64,000 nucleotides of DNA. Origin: Xiphophorus maculatus. Lineage: Eukaryota; Chordata; Actinopteri; Cyprinodontiformes; Poeciliidae. Each line of letters begins with the position of its first letter. Position 1 is the first letter of the stretch. Below are positions 45,530 through 57,700 of this stretch, piece by piece. Position numbers and translations under genes: made by a program. The notes beneath the pieces were generated by a model. It searched no databases. It was given only the letters and a program-made list of their open reading frames with translations, and had not been told where the DNA came from. Location of the stretch: assembly GCF_002775205.1 (NCBI RefSeq), contig NC_036456.1, positions 5,719,463 to 5,783,462 of the forward strand. Direction: 5' to 3'.

Positions 45530-47946
45530 TCATACTGCTGTGAAAGCCAGCAGAGACACGGTGACCAGCAGAACTGTAGGGGAGAAGACAGAAAAGAAGT
45601 GAGAAATTTGGTGCTTTGGTAATTTTTAATATGAAGAACCATCAGATTTAGAGAACATCTAAAAAATGCTTGATGCATAAAAGCCTTGAGAACGGTCTTC
45701 ATGTGAGACTTTGGCAAAAAGTAAAAGTAAAGATAAAAAGAGGAACAATGTTTTACTGACTAAACACAAATTTAATCACAATCAATTAAGTTAGGTCACT
45801 GTATCCCCTGTTTTATAGTAGAAATAATTTCAGTGAAATGCTTCTTGGAGCCAGTCAATGATACTGGTTTGAGAGAAGCTTGATCCATTCTTCTCTATCA
45901 GCTCAGTGATGAGTTTTCTTTTACCCCTTTTAAACCACCACCCTGAAACTCAGCCAGAATATGTTGGAGTTTAAGGTTCTGTTTTAACGATGAATTAAAC
46001 GGAAAATTTAAATTGTTAAGATAAGATAAGATGAGATAAGATTTATTTGTCATTGTCATCAACAGATTACAACGAGATTGAGATTTGCTCGACTCGAGTT
46101 AAAATGCAGGTTATGTGTATATACATAATATACAATATACAATATACATACATACATAGAAAAGATAAAGAAATAAATAGTACAAAATGAGAACTACTTG
46201 TATTCAGTTGAATAGTTTGTTTCTACCAGGAATGAGGTAGGCAGCTTTAAGAAACTAAAATAGGTGCAAAGGCTGTCCATTGAAAAAAGAGTAACTACTT
46301 TTTTTTAAAAAAATGGCATTTAAACAGAATATGAATATGTTTCTTTATCTATATTGGCTCTACAACAATCAAGTCTCTCTTATGACAAATCATAAATTGT
46401 TGTCATATTTCCACTAGTCTTATGACTAACCCTAAACCCAAATCTTAGCGGCTGGAAGGCCTGTTTCACGTCACACTAAGGTTTAGCTCCCATATTGTCT
46501 CCCCAGCTTTGGCGTCATTAGCTTACCTGGCAAGAATGACTGTGTGTGTGTGACCGGATAAGCAGAGGAGGTGCTGTTAGTGCTGTTGCTCAGCAAATTG
46601 GTGACGTTGGTGGTAGGGTCGGAGAGGTTCACAAGAGGTGTTAGGATTCTGAAGTTTGCATTTCCCAGTTCCCCGGAAGCTGAGAAAAGACGCAAAAACA
46701 TTTCAAACAGTGATACCAATGACTTTGGTGAATACCATAAGTGACATTGAAATTGTGTGAATGGTTAAAGTGGTTCCTTACTGGCATTGTAAGTTCCAGT
46801 TGTAACAGACACAGCATAACCTGCTGCTCGTGTCGTCGTGTCAGGTAGGTCAGCTGAAAATGTGCACTGGATTTTTCCTGAGTTGACTGATCCCTTCACA
46901 TTGCTTGAGTTAAGTGTCTGAAGAGAGAAAGAGTTTAATTAACTGAAAGTACATCAATGATGTCCATGCATTGTGTAACATAAATTGAGAAATACAGTAT
47001 ATCCCTACTACTGATGCTGTATAATCTTTGCTCACCTGTGTGAGATTTAGAACCAGATTATTGATGAAGCCAGTGAAGAAACGGACAGCACCTTTGTGGT
47101 TAGCGCAGAAATAGGCTCTGTGACTGGCAGTCTGTTGAAAAACATTACATTAATTTATTTTCAATCGTTTCAAACTAGAATATTGCTCTGGTTTAGAATT
47201 CATGGTATTTTAATCTAGGTTCATAAAATATGCATTACCTGAGATGCAGCATTTGACAGACCAGCAGCAATGTAGCCGTCTGTCTGTCCTGAGAGCTCAA
47301 AGTTGTACGTTTGGCCACTTTGTTGCTTGGCAGAAACAAAATAGCAGGTTGAGGAAGAGGGATCACACTTTGAGGGTTCAGCTGCACAGAGCTTTGAGGA
47401 GCCACATTCTTGTCGAGAAATACTGGCCTACAAAGGTGAAGGCATGAATTTTAAATATTGCACTGTAATAATCTTACAATAAATCTCATATGTGATGACT
47501 TTCATTTTTTCAATTAGGTTATTTCTATTTCTTACCACTGCCGGGAGTGTGTTTGATGCTACTGTGGTTGCATTATTAGCCGGTGCCATGGTGGTTGCGT
47601 TGCTAGCTGGTGCCACGGTGGTTGCGTTGCTAGCTGGCGCTACTGTAGTTGCGTTGTTGGCTGGTGCTACTGTAGTTGCGTTGTTGGCTGGTGGTACTGT
47701 AGTTGCGTTGTTGGCTGGTGGTACTGTAGTTGCGTTGTTGGCTGGTGGTACTGTAGTTGCATTATTAGCTGGCGCTACTGTAGTTGCGTTGTTGGCTGGT
47801 GCTACTGTAGTTGCGTTGTTGGCTGGTGGTACTGTAGTTGCGTTGTTGGCTGGTGGTACTGTTGTTGTATTACTCTGAGCATAGGTGGCCATAAATTCCA
47901 AGGACAGTGTCACCAACAAAAAACTGAGGAGCAGTCGTTTATCCAT
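45530..47946 (-). CDS. Gene D: short Asn-Ala-Thr repeat mucin with DOMON domain, probable GPI anchor
   Basis: Spliced CDS of about 342 residues. Exons (minus): 47536-47946, 47239-47427, 47036-47131, 46782-46917, 46527-46679, 45530-45573; all GT-AG, open frame. The signal peptide and first stalk residues match gene C (MDKRLLLSFLLVTLSLEF). The stalk has only about 12 units of the 9-residue repeat, of two alternating types (NATTVPPAN and NATTVAPAN). One DOMON follows with the same cysteine set and a YFCAN strand, then a linker with several N-x-S/T sites (SNSTNSTSS) and the tail VLLVTVSLLAFTAV. Apart from repeat number, gene D is the near twin of gene C at the front and of gene E at the back. Confidence 0.87.
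46018..46110 (-). mobile_element. Probable 3' end of a non-LTR retrotransposon
   Basis: On minus: CTCAATCTCGTTGTAATC, then GACAATGACAAATAAATCTTATC and a TTATC-type simple tail. This combination is typical of fish LINE/SINE 3' ends. The paralogous copy lies near 53283-53372. Confidence 0.45.
47565..47875 (-). repeat. 27-bp coding minisatellite, about 12 units
   Basis: Same 27-bp period as in gene C, far shorter and more uniform. All units keep the frame and a sequon. Confidence 0.93.
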
Positions 47947-48750
47947 GCCTTCAGGAAAGGGAAAATAATTTAATTAAGCAATGCAAATACAAAATTAGCT
48001 TCAGTTAGATGTGAAATGAGATTTTCTTTCAAGGTAAAAGTGTTTTATATGGGTTATTTTTTTTAAAAAATAAAGTATCTTACTGACAATGTAAATTAAA
48101 AAAAGTCTGTAATTACTTTGAGTGTCATTCTTAAAATGCATTCCTAAAAGTGTGTAATACAACACCAGTTTTAATCTAATGAACTTTGGTATCTTATAAT
48201 CTCACACAATACATTCAATATGTATGTATATATTATATCACACAAGGATTTTCTTTTTACTTATGGTTGATGTTGAATGAAACCATATAGTGTCTAACTG
48301 TGCGTACTATTTGTAAATCATGGTGACAACAGAAACGACCCAAATGAACATGATCATCATCAAACTCTGATCTAGCGTTCATGATATGCTAGACAGCAAC
48401 AGTCAGGAAAAGGTTTCAGAATTTAAAGAAAAACCCAGAAACAACTTTAGTTGAAATTCAGGCCTCTTTAAAAAAACAGAGCAACTTTTTTCTTTTTTTA
48501 AAGTTACTCTTTTTAATGAGTAACTATGCAATGGTAATGGTACCTCATTACCACTGCATAGTAACTGGGTACTTGACGAAGAACGAGCTGCATTGTTGAA
48601 GGTTGGCATTAATAAGCAAAAGCCACCAAGCACCAATACGCCAAACAGGAATTTTTGGCCACATTCATAAACATTACCTTTAGAGAGGCATCAACAAGGC
48701 CTGTGACGAAAGGCACATCATTCCTACTGCGAATCAGAGGAGCATCTCTG

Positions 48751-49118
48751 ATATTTTGAGGGTGTGTGAGCTCCAGAGGCACAGCAAACTTGGTCAAAAT
48801 GAATTTCAGGATGAATGCAGCATGTTATCAGAAAATACTGGAGGAAATTTTTCACTCATCAGCCTGGAAGCTGAACATGAGTTGTACCTGAACAATCCAA
48901 CACAACAACGATCCAAAAAGCACAAGGCCAAGTGGAGCTGTCATTGGCTGCAGCAGAACAAAATGAAGGTTCTGGAGTGGCCATCTCTGTTTAATGACTT
49001 CACTGTCATTGAGCCACTCTGGGGAAAGCTCAAACATTCAGCTCATGCCAGACAGTCCAGGAATTTACTGGAGCTGGAGGCTTTTTGCAAAGAACGAGCA
49101 ATTTTAACATCAGAGTAA
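48751..49118 (+). pseudogene. Degenerate Tc1 transposase, uninterrupted copy
   Basis: Paralogue of the remnant at 38430-40106 without the hAT insertion. It reads KMKVLEWPS...VIEPLWGKLK...ARQSRNLLELEAFCKE in one frame, with upstream frameshifts. It lies in intron 1 of gene D. Confidence 0.75.
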
Positions 49119-49374
49119 TGGTTTTGTAGAATCTACCACAACAGATTCCAAGCAGTCATTGATGTTAAAGGAGGGAAAGCATGGTGTTAGGAATTGAGTT
49201 ATGTTAATTTTTCATCAAGGTCATATGGGTTGTTTCTGTTGAGTTTAGGATTTAATGTAGTAAACACAACTGTTTGACAGTAAACCTCACACCCATCCAC
49301 TAACAACGAGTGAAAAGAAAGTTTTTGTGCCATATATAAAAAATCTATTCCATAAAATCTACCTGTCTGATAGC

Positions 49375-49436
49375 ATTTATATATATCTATATATATATAT
49401 ATATATATTTATATATTTATATATAGATATATATAA
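49375..49436. repeat. AT-rich microsatellite
   Basis: ATAT/TTATATATC tract in intron 1 of gene D, at the place where the paralogous intron of gene C carries the pogo-type MITE. Confidence 0.85.
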
Positions 49437-49674
49437 GATTAGTGCAACTCAGAAAACAATGTATGAAAAAAGAAAATATGTTAATAAATAATGAATTCTT
49501 ACTCTTTCATATGCCTTAAGAATTTCAAGTGACCGGTTGAGTAAACGTCTTTATACATTTAAAAGTGTTTAACAGTTCTACCTCTTTATATGATTGAAAA
49601 AGTCTTTTTGTAAAATAATAATTGAGTAATATGAAAACTCTTTCAAAACAGACAGTGGTTGCTCTTCTACCTAC

Positions 49675-49824
49675 CTGTAGACTTTATTCTCCTTAATTCA
49701 AAAGGTAAGTCCTTGAACAGATGTAGTTTTATTCCCAGGTATGATTGGCAGGTGGCCTGTGTCCAATATCCTCTGATTTCCAGGTGAATATGTGATTCCT
49801 CTTTACTCTGGACCACTATTTAAG
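49675..49824 (-). promoter_or_regulatory. Gene D promoter and non-coding first exon
   Basis: TATA-like CTTAAATAG at 49816-49824 (minus); donor GTCTACAG|GTAGGTAG ends the exon at 49675. It is nearly identical to the gene C block. Confidence 0.65.
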
Positions 49825-50266
49825 TCTTGCATAGAGGGAGGAGACACTACAATAAACCTTGAGGGGAGTGAAAGGAACTGTTACAGGTGTGGTAAGTTGC
49901 ATGGTGAGTTTACTTGTTTAAAGGTCTTAAAGATAGGTTTATGTCAAAGATTTGACTAAGAAAACATGTAGTCTTTCTTTGTTCGTATATGATTACGTAG
50001 GCATGAGGATGTCTCATACTTCTAAAGCACACCCTGTCTTTGTAGAATTCTAACCTCCTTAAAAAAATCTATATTTCTTTCTTCTATTGTCTAAGCGTCA
50101 TTCAAAGTATGCAGAGCAACACACCGGATTAGATCATGGAAATATTTGTTCAGCATAGATAAAGTGAACATTTAGGGACTCCCTCAAAACCATAGAGCTG
50201 CACAAAAGTATGTAACATCTTGGAATGTAAAGGGGACGTCACCTAAAATATATGTGTATATGAAGC

Positions 50267-50819
50267 TGTTGGATAAATTGTATTTTTAGTAATTATCAAA
50301 TATTCGTTGTATCATGTAGCCATGTAGTTACATTTAGATAATGTTTAATTATATGCTTTTTCTCTTTTTCTTTTATTTTAAGTAATGTTTCTGTGTGTTA
50401 AATAACTTTGATTCCTTCCTGTGACCTCCTTGGGAAAGAGAGCAGTGAAGCGGAGACAACTCTGCTCTCCTGTGTGATATACAACTTGTTTTACTCAACG
50501 CCGGCCGTGTCTGGAACTCGACTGGAGCAGAAGGATTTAGAGTGTAGATAACATGTGTCTAAATAGTGAATGTCATTAGCGCTGCAACTAGTGATGAATT
50601 GTTTTCCCCCTCCCTTTGAGAAGTTGCAAAGCGCCCGATGTACGAGGGTTTCTGAAAGTAATAAAAAGAGAGGAGCGGTCAGATGTGTTTCAGAGCGTTT
50701 GGAGATTTGTAACTGAAAGCACATCTCTGTCTGCTCTCCTCGCGAGAAACAAAGAATCCAACTCTCTTGTCTTTCCTGTGTTTGTTTAAATTGTCTCTCA
50801 TAGGTATTTAGACCTGACA
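50267..50819. repeat. Probable solo LTR
   Basis: 553 bp starting TGTTGG and ending CTGACA, flanked by the 5-bp direct repeat GAAGC (50262-50266, 50820-50824). It contains an AATAAA-like site near 50,660. No internal retroelement sequence lies next to it. The family is unknown. Confidence 0.5.
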
Positions 50820-50824
50820 GAAGC

Positions 50825-51385
50825 CAATTCACATCAGAAATAATGGTGGAAACATCGCCAGAAAAACTAGATTATATTAGTTTGTTTCACCAAAGCAAGA
50901 TTACAGCTGGAACAGCCTTTATTTTCCCACTTCCCCCACATGTAATGTCATTTATATTTAGCTTGACTGAAGTCTGTTCCACCTCAGCCTAGTAACTCTT
51001 TAATTCCTGAGAACACAGTATTTTCTCCATTTTCTCTTTATTCTGCTTATAATTCATCTCCTTCACGAAGTCTGACAACAAAAGCCGTTCCGAAGATGTA
51101 TCTGTTGTCCACCTTGCACTTGTGACTCATGTGCTGCAGATTTTTTTTTTTTTTTTGTTGCCTGTAAACTTGAACCAGGTGCTGAAGAACTAAACCACTG
51201 CCGTGGTGTCAGCCCAACGCTCAGGAGGAGCGCAGCAAATATCACAGTTGGAAAAGTGAGGCGGGGTTGTCCCGTCAGACTGCTGGTTTCTGAAAACACA
51301 CACATAAAGCCACGTAAAGGCGCACGCAGGGTATGTGCAACTCGGCCGGGCCGCGCAGAGTTAAAGGTCGTGTCTGAAGTGTCTC
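50825..51385. other. Unassigned intergenic stretch
   Basis: No recognised gene. A poly-T tract lies at about 51,140-51,157. A minus-strand ORF here starts MCVFSETSSL and contains a hydrophobic stretch, but it has no family resemblance and runs through the poly-T. Confidence 0.4.
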
Positions 51386-51866
51386 TTAGTGTCTGAAGAG
51401 AGATAGAGTTTAATTAGCTGAGAGTAAAACAATGATGTCCAGGCAAACATTGTGTCGCATAAATTGAGAAATATATCCCTACTACTGATGCTGTATAATC
51501 TTTGCTCACCTGTGTGAGATTTAGAACCAGATTATTGATGAAGCCAGTGAAGAAACGGACAGCACCTTTGTGGTTAATGCAGAAATAGGCTCTGTGATTG
51601 GCAGTCTGTACACACAACATTAACATTATTCAATTTCCATCTTTTCTGGCTAGAGTATTGCTCAGGTTTAGATTTCATGGTATTTTAATCTAGGTTCCTA
51701 AAATATGCATTACCTCAGATGCAGCATTTGACAGACCAGCAGCAATGTAGCCGTCTGTCTGTCCTGAGAGCTCAAAGTTGTACGTTTGGCCACTTTGTTG
51801 CTTGGCAGAAACGACATAGTAGCTGCTGCTGCAGTGGTCGTAGTAGCTGCAAGGATCTTGCATGTT
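51386..51866 (-). pseudogene. Broken DOMON gene copy between genes D and E
   Basis: One complete DOMON exon remains (51510-51605, frame open, C-I-N in place of C-A-N). The 3' part of the preceding exon also remains (51714 to about 51,860), but its CG..K-LC half is replaced by sequence containing GCTACTACGACCACTGCAGC, similar to the gene E repeat. The following exon keeps only its acceptor, and no terminal exon, signal peptide or promoter is present. It is a fragment left by unequal recombination. Confidence 0.75.
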
Positions 51867-52032
51867 TGTTTTTTTTGTTTTGTTTTGTCTAAATTAGGTG
51901 ATTTTATTACCAGATAATTTTTTCCATTTTGCCAGATCACATAGTAACGTTTATACCTGTAGTGAAAAATTTATCCAGGAGATCGGTTTCGCAATCGGTA
52001 GCAAAAAACACAATCTGATTGGAGCTTCGCTA

Positions 52033-54760
52033 GAAAATTTCATAGAAGTGGAAAATGTTTAAAGAAAGTGCTGGGTTACAAGTAGAATAAAAAGGCTGGA
52101 CCAAGTGATTCCTTCAGGAAGATGTATTTATTTCAGTTTGAATAAATAAGATGACAAAGTATTTTATTAAATATATATATTAAAATATTCAATTTGTGCA
52201 AATTTTAAAATGACCTTCAACATGTACTACCACATTTAACATCTTAATTGTTTTAACATTCATTCACATCAGCCATTAAAGACTTCATAATCAAGGAACT
52301 GCTAAATAATTAACGCCATTATTACAACAAAGATCAATGCAGTGTCAAAAGAAATAAGAATTGAAGATTTCAACATGCACCAGTAAAATAGACTTCTAAA
52401 GTATAACCAGACCTTGAAACACAAATGCGGTCAAGCATGATGACATATTTTTGACTCTTGAAAAAAATCAGTTTTTCCTTCATTTGTAGAAAAGTTTTAC
52501 ATCACAGAGCAGAATTCCAGAAGTGTTGTGGGTAAATAGTTTTATAGAACTAAAGAGGAAGCATTTGACATAATTTCTCTTTTGATTCAGAATCACAAAG
52601 GGTTGTAAACTTGTCACCAAGCAACGGAGCAGAGGCTTGAGGAGTTGTTCTTAAAATAAAAAAACTGAGTCAGCACAAAATGGATCCTACCAAAGTAGGA
52701 AAATCTGTCCAAGACCTGCTCCATTTTTGATCTTAGTCGTCTGTGTTCATTGATAGAGACGTTACGGCCTTTTTCTAACATGGTGGAGATAAGTTGCTTC
52801 ATACTGCTGTGAAAGCCAGCAGAGACACGGTGACCAGCAGAACTGTAGGGGAGAAGACAGAAAAGAAGTGAGAAATTTGGTGCTTTGGTAATTTTTAATA
52901 TGAAGAACCATCAGGTTTAGAGAACATCTAAAAAATGCTTGATGCATAAAAGCCTTGAGAACGGTCTTCATGTGAGACTTTGGCAAAAAGTAAAAGTAAA
53001 GATAAAAAGAGGAACAATGTTTTACTGACTAAACACAAATTTAGTCACAATCAATTAAGTTAGGTCACTGTATCCCCTGTTTTATAGTAGAAATAATTTC
53101 AGTGAAATGCTTCTTGGAGCCAGTCAATGATACTGGTTTGAGAGAAGCTTGATCCATTCTTCTCTATCAGCTCAGTGATGAGTTTCCTTTTACCCCTTTT
53201 AAACCACCACCCTGAAACTCAGCCAGAATATGTTGGAGTTTAAGGTTCTATTTTAACGATGAATTAAACGGAAAATTTAAATTGTTAAGATAAGATAAGA
53301 TGAGATAAGATTTATTTGTCATTGTCATCAACAGATTACAACGAGATTGAGATTTGCTCGACTCGAGTTAAAATGCAGGTTATGTGTATATACATAATAT
53401 ACAATATACATATACATACATACATAGAAAAGATAAAGAAATAAATAGTACAAAATGAGAACTACTTGTATTCAGTTGAATAGTTTGTTTCTACCAGGAA
53501 TGAGGTAGGCAGCTTTAAGAAACTAAAATAGGTGCAAAGGCTGTCCATTGAAAAAAGAGTAACTACTTTTTTTTAAAAATGGCATTTAAACAGAATATGA
53601 ATATGTTTCTTTATCTATATTGGCTCTACAACAATCAAGTCTCTCTTATGACAAATCATAAATTGTTGTCATATTTCCACTAGTCTTATGACTAACCCTA
53701 AACCCAAATCTTAGCGGCTGGAAGGCCTGTTTCACGTCACACTAAGGTTTAGCTCCCATATTGTCTCCCCAGCTTTGGCGTCATTAGCTTACCTGGCAAG
53801 AATGACTGTGTGTGTGTGACCGGATAAGCAGAGGAGGTGCTGTTAGTGCTGTTGCTCAGCAAATTGGTGACGTTGGTGGTAGGGTCGGAGAGGTTCACAA
53901 GAGGTGTTAGGATTCTGAAGTTTGCATTTCCCAGTTCCCCGGAAGCTGAGAAAAGACGCAAAAACATTTCAAACAGTGATACCAATGACTTTGGTGAATA
54001 CCATAAGTGACATTGAAATTGTGTGAATGGTTCAAGTGGTTCCTTACTGGCATTGTAAGTTCCAGTTGTAACAGACACAGCATAACCTGCTGCTCGTGTC
54101 GTCGTGTCAGGTAGGTCAGCTGAAAATGTGCACTGGATTTTTCCTGAGTTGACTGATCCCTTCACATTGCTTGTTGTTAGTGTCTGAAGAGAGAAAGAGT
54201 TTAATTAACTGAAAGTACATCAATGATGTCCATGCATTGTGTAACATAAATTGAGAAATACAGTATATCCCTACTACTGATGCTGTATAATCTTTGCTCA
54301 CCTGTGTGAGATTTAGAACCAGATTATTGATGAAGCCAGTGAAGAAACGGACAGCACCTTTGTGGTTAGCGCAGAAATAGGCTCTGTGACTGGCAGTCTG
54401 TTGAAAAACATTACATTATTTTATTTTCAATCGTTTCAAACTAGAATATTGCTCTGGTTTAGAATTCATGGTATTTTAATCTAGGTTCATAAGATATGCA
54501 TTACCTGAGATGCAGCATTTGACAGACCAGCAGCAATGTAGCCGTCTGTCTGTCCTGAGAGCTCAAAGTTGTACGTTTGGCCACTTTGTTGCTTGGCAGA
54601 AACGAAATAGCAGGTTGAGGAAGAGGGATCACACTTTGAGGGTTCAGCTGCACAGAGCTTTGAGGAGCCACATTCTTGTCGAGAAATACTGGCCTACAAA
54701 GGTGAAGGCATGAATTTTAAATATCCCACTGTAGAAACCTATTAATAAACCTCATAGGTG
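52033..54760. repeat. Duplicated unit, gene E copy
   Basis: Partner of 44765-47520. Exons, introns, the LINE-like tail and the 3' UTR correspond almost base for base. Confidence 0.85.
52127..52132 (-). terminator. Polyadenylation signal, gene E
   Basis: AATAAA on minus about 670 nt beyond the stop codon, in the conserved context. Confidence 0.7.
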
Positions 54761-57700
54761 ATAATTTTCTTGTTTTCTTTCCAGCAATCTATTATTATTT
54801 TTTATTTTGTATGACTTACCACTGCAGGTATGATGGTTGTTGCTGCTGCAGTCGCATTGGTAACTGGTGCTACGGTGGTCACAGTATCTGTTGCTGCAGT
54901 GATCATAGTTGCTGCTGCTGAAGTGTTTGAAGTATCTGTTGCTGCAGTGATCATAGTTGCTGCTGCTGAAGTGTTTGTAGAAGCAGTTGCTGCAGTGATC
55001 ATAGTTGCTGCTGCTGAAGTGTTTGTAGAAGCAGTTGCTGCAGTGATCATAGTTGCTGCTGCTGAAGTGTTTGTAGAAGCAGTTGCTGCAGTGATCATAG
55101 TTGCTGCTGCTGAAGTGTTTGTAGAAGCAGTTGCTGCAGTGATCATAGTTGCTGCTGCTGAAGTGTTTGTAGAAGCTGTTGCTGCAGTGATCATAGTTGC
55201 TGCTGCTGAAGTGTTTGTAGAAGCAGTTGCTGCAGTGATCATAGTTGCTGCTGCTGAAGTGTTTGTAGAAGCAGTTGCTGCAGTGATCATAGTTGCTGCT
55301 GCTGAAGTGTTTGTAGAAGCTGTTGCTGCAGTGATCATAGTTGCTGCTGCTGAAGTGTTTGTAGTATCTGTTGCTGCAGTGATCATAGTTGCTGCTGCTG
55401 AAGTGTTTGTAGAAGCTGTTGCTGCAGTGTTTGAAGTAGCTGTTGCTGCAGTGATCATAGTAGCTGTTGCTGCAGTGTTTGTAGTAGCTGTTGCTGCAGT
55501 GTGTGTAGTAGCTGTTGCTGCAGTGTGTGTAGTAGCTGTTGCTGCAGTGGTTGTAGTAGCTGTTGCTGCAGTTGTCATAGAAGCTGTTGCTGCAGTGTTT
55601 GTAGAAGCTGTTGCTGCAGTGTTTGTAGAAGCTGTTGCTGCAGTGGTTGTAGTAGCTGTTGCTGCAGTTGTCATAGAAGCTGTTGCTGCAGTGTTTGTAG
55701 AAGCTGTTGCTGCAGTGGTTGTAGTAGCTGTTGCTGCAGTTGTTATAGAAGCTGTTGCTGCAGTGTTTGTAGAAGCTGTTGCTGCAGTGTTTGTAGAAGC
55801 TGTTGCTGCAGTGGTTGTAGTAGCTGTTGCTGCAGTTGTCATAGAAGCTGTTGCTGCAGTGTTTGTAGAAGCTGTTGCTGCAGTGGTTGTAGTAGCTGTT
55901 GCTGCAGTTGTCATAGAAGCTGTTGCTGCAGTGTTTGTAGAAGCTGTTGCTGCAGTTGTCAGAGAAGCTGTTGCTGCAGTGGTTGTGGTAGTTGATGCTG
56001 CTGTGGTCGTAGTAGTTGTTGCTGTCATGGTTGTAGTAGTTGGTGCTGCAGTGGTTTTAGTAGTTGGTGCTTCTGTGGTCGTGGTAGTTGGTGCTGCAGT
56101 GGTTGTAGTAGTTGGTGCTGTCGTGGTCGTAGTAGTTGTTGCTGCAGTGGTCGTAGTAGTTGTTGCTGCAGTGGTTGTAGTAGTTGTTGCTGCAGTGGTT
56201 GTGGTAGTTGGTGCTTCTGTGGTCGTGGTAGTTGGTGCTTCTGTGGTTGTAGTAGTTGGTGCTGCAGTGGTTGTAGTAGTTTGTGCTGTCGTGGTTGTAG
56301 TAGTTGGTGCTTCTGTGGTTGTAGTAGTTGGTGCTGTCGTGGTTGTAGTAGTTGGTGCTGCAGTGGTTGTAGTAGTTTGTGCTGCCGTGGTTGTAGTAGT
56401 TGGTGCTGCAGTGGTTGTAGTAGTTGGTGCTGCAGTGGTTGTAGTAGTTTGTGCTGTCGTGGTTGTAGTAGTTGGTGCTGCAGTGGATGTAGTAGTTTGT
56501 GCTGTCGTGGTTGTAGTAGTTGTTGCTGCAGTGGTTGTGGTAGTTGGTGCTTCTGTGGTCGTGGTAGTTGGTGCTTCTGTGGTTGTAGTAGTTGGTGCTG
56601 CAGTGGTTGTAGTAGTTTGTGCTGTCGTGGTTGTAGTAGTTGGTGCTTCTGTGGTTGTAGTAGTTGGTGCTGTCGTGGTTGTAGTAGTTGGTGCTGCAGT
56701 GGTTGTAGTAGTTTGTGCTGCCGTGGTTGTAGTAGTTGGTGCTGCAGTGGTTGTAGTAGTTGGTGCTGTCGTGGTTGTAGTAGTTGGTGCTGTAGTGGTT
56801 GTAGTAGTTTGTGCTGCCGTGGTTGTAGTAGTTGGTGCTGCAGTGGTTGTAGTAGTTGGTGCTGCAGTGGTTGTAGTAGTTTGTGCTGTCGTGGTTGTAG
56901 TAGTTGGTGCTGCAGTGGATGTAGTAGTTTGTGCTGTCGTGGTTGTAGTAGTTGGTGCTTCTGTGGTTGTAGTAGTTGGTGCTGTCATGGTTGTAGTAGT
57001 TGGTGCTGCAGTGGTTGTAGTAGTTTGTGCTGTCGTGGTTGTAGTAGTTGGTGCTTCTGTGGTTGTAGTCGTTGGTGCTGTCGTGGTTGTAGTAGTTGGT
57101 GTTGTCGTGGTTGTAGTAGTTGGTGCTGCAGTGGTTGTAGAAGTTGGTGCTGCAGTGGTTGTAGTAGTTGGTGCTTCTGTGGTCGTAGTAGTTGGTGCTG
57201 CAGTGGTTGTAGTAGTTGGTGTTGTCGTGGTTGTAGAAGTTGGTGCTGCAGTGGTTGTAGTAGTTGGTGCTTCCGTGGTCGTAGTAGTTGGTGCTTCTGT
57301 GGTTGTAGTCGTTGGTGCTGCAGTGGTTGTAGTAGTTGGTGCTTCCGTGGTCGTAGTAGTTGGTGTTGTCGTGGTTGTAGTCGTTGGTGCTGTCGTGGTT
57401 GTAGTAGTTGGTGCTGCAGTGGTTGTAGAAGTTGGTGCTGCAGTGGTTGTAGTAGTTGGTGCTTCCGTGGTCGTAGTAGTTGTTGCTGCAGTGGTTGTAG
57501 TAGTTGGTGCTGTTGTGGTTGTAGTAGTTGGTGCTGTCGTGGTTGTAGTAGTTGGTGCTGCAGTGGTTGTAGTAGTTGGTGCTTCCGTGGTCGTAGTAGT
57601 TGTTGCTGCAGTGGTTGTGGTAGTTGGTGCTTCCGTGGTCGTAGTAGTTGGTGCTGTCGTGGTCGTAGTAGTTGTTGCTGTAGTGGTTGTGGTAGTTGGT

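Larger units (their letters stand above)
44765..47520. repeat. Duplicated unit, gene D copy
   Basis: The 3' half of gene D with its 3' UTR is matched at about 52033-54760 (gene E) with very few differences, and more loosely at 32560-35110 (gene C). The right part of gene D upstream of its ATG (47947-50258) matches 37631-41838 upstream of gene C. Gene D thus shares one side with C and the other with E. Confidence 0.85.
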
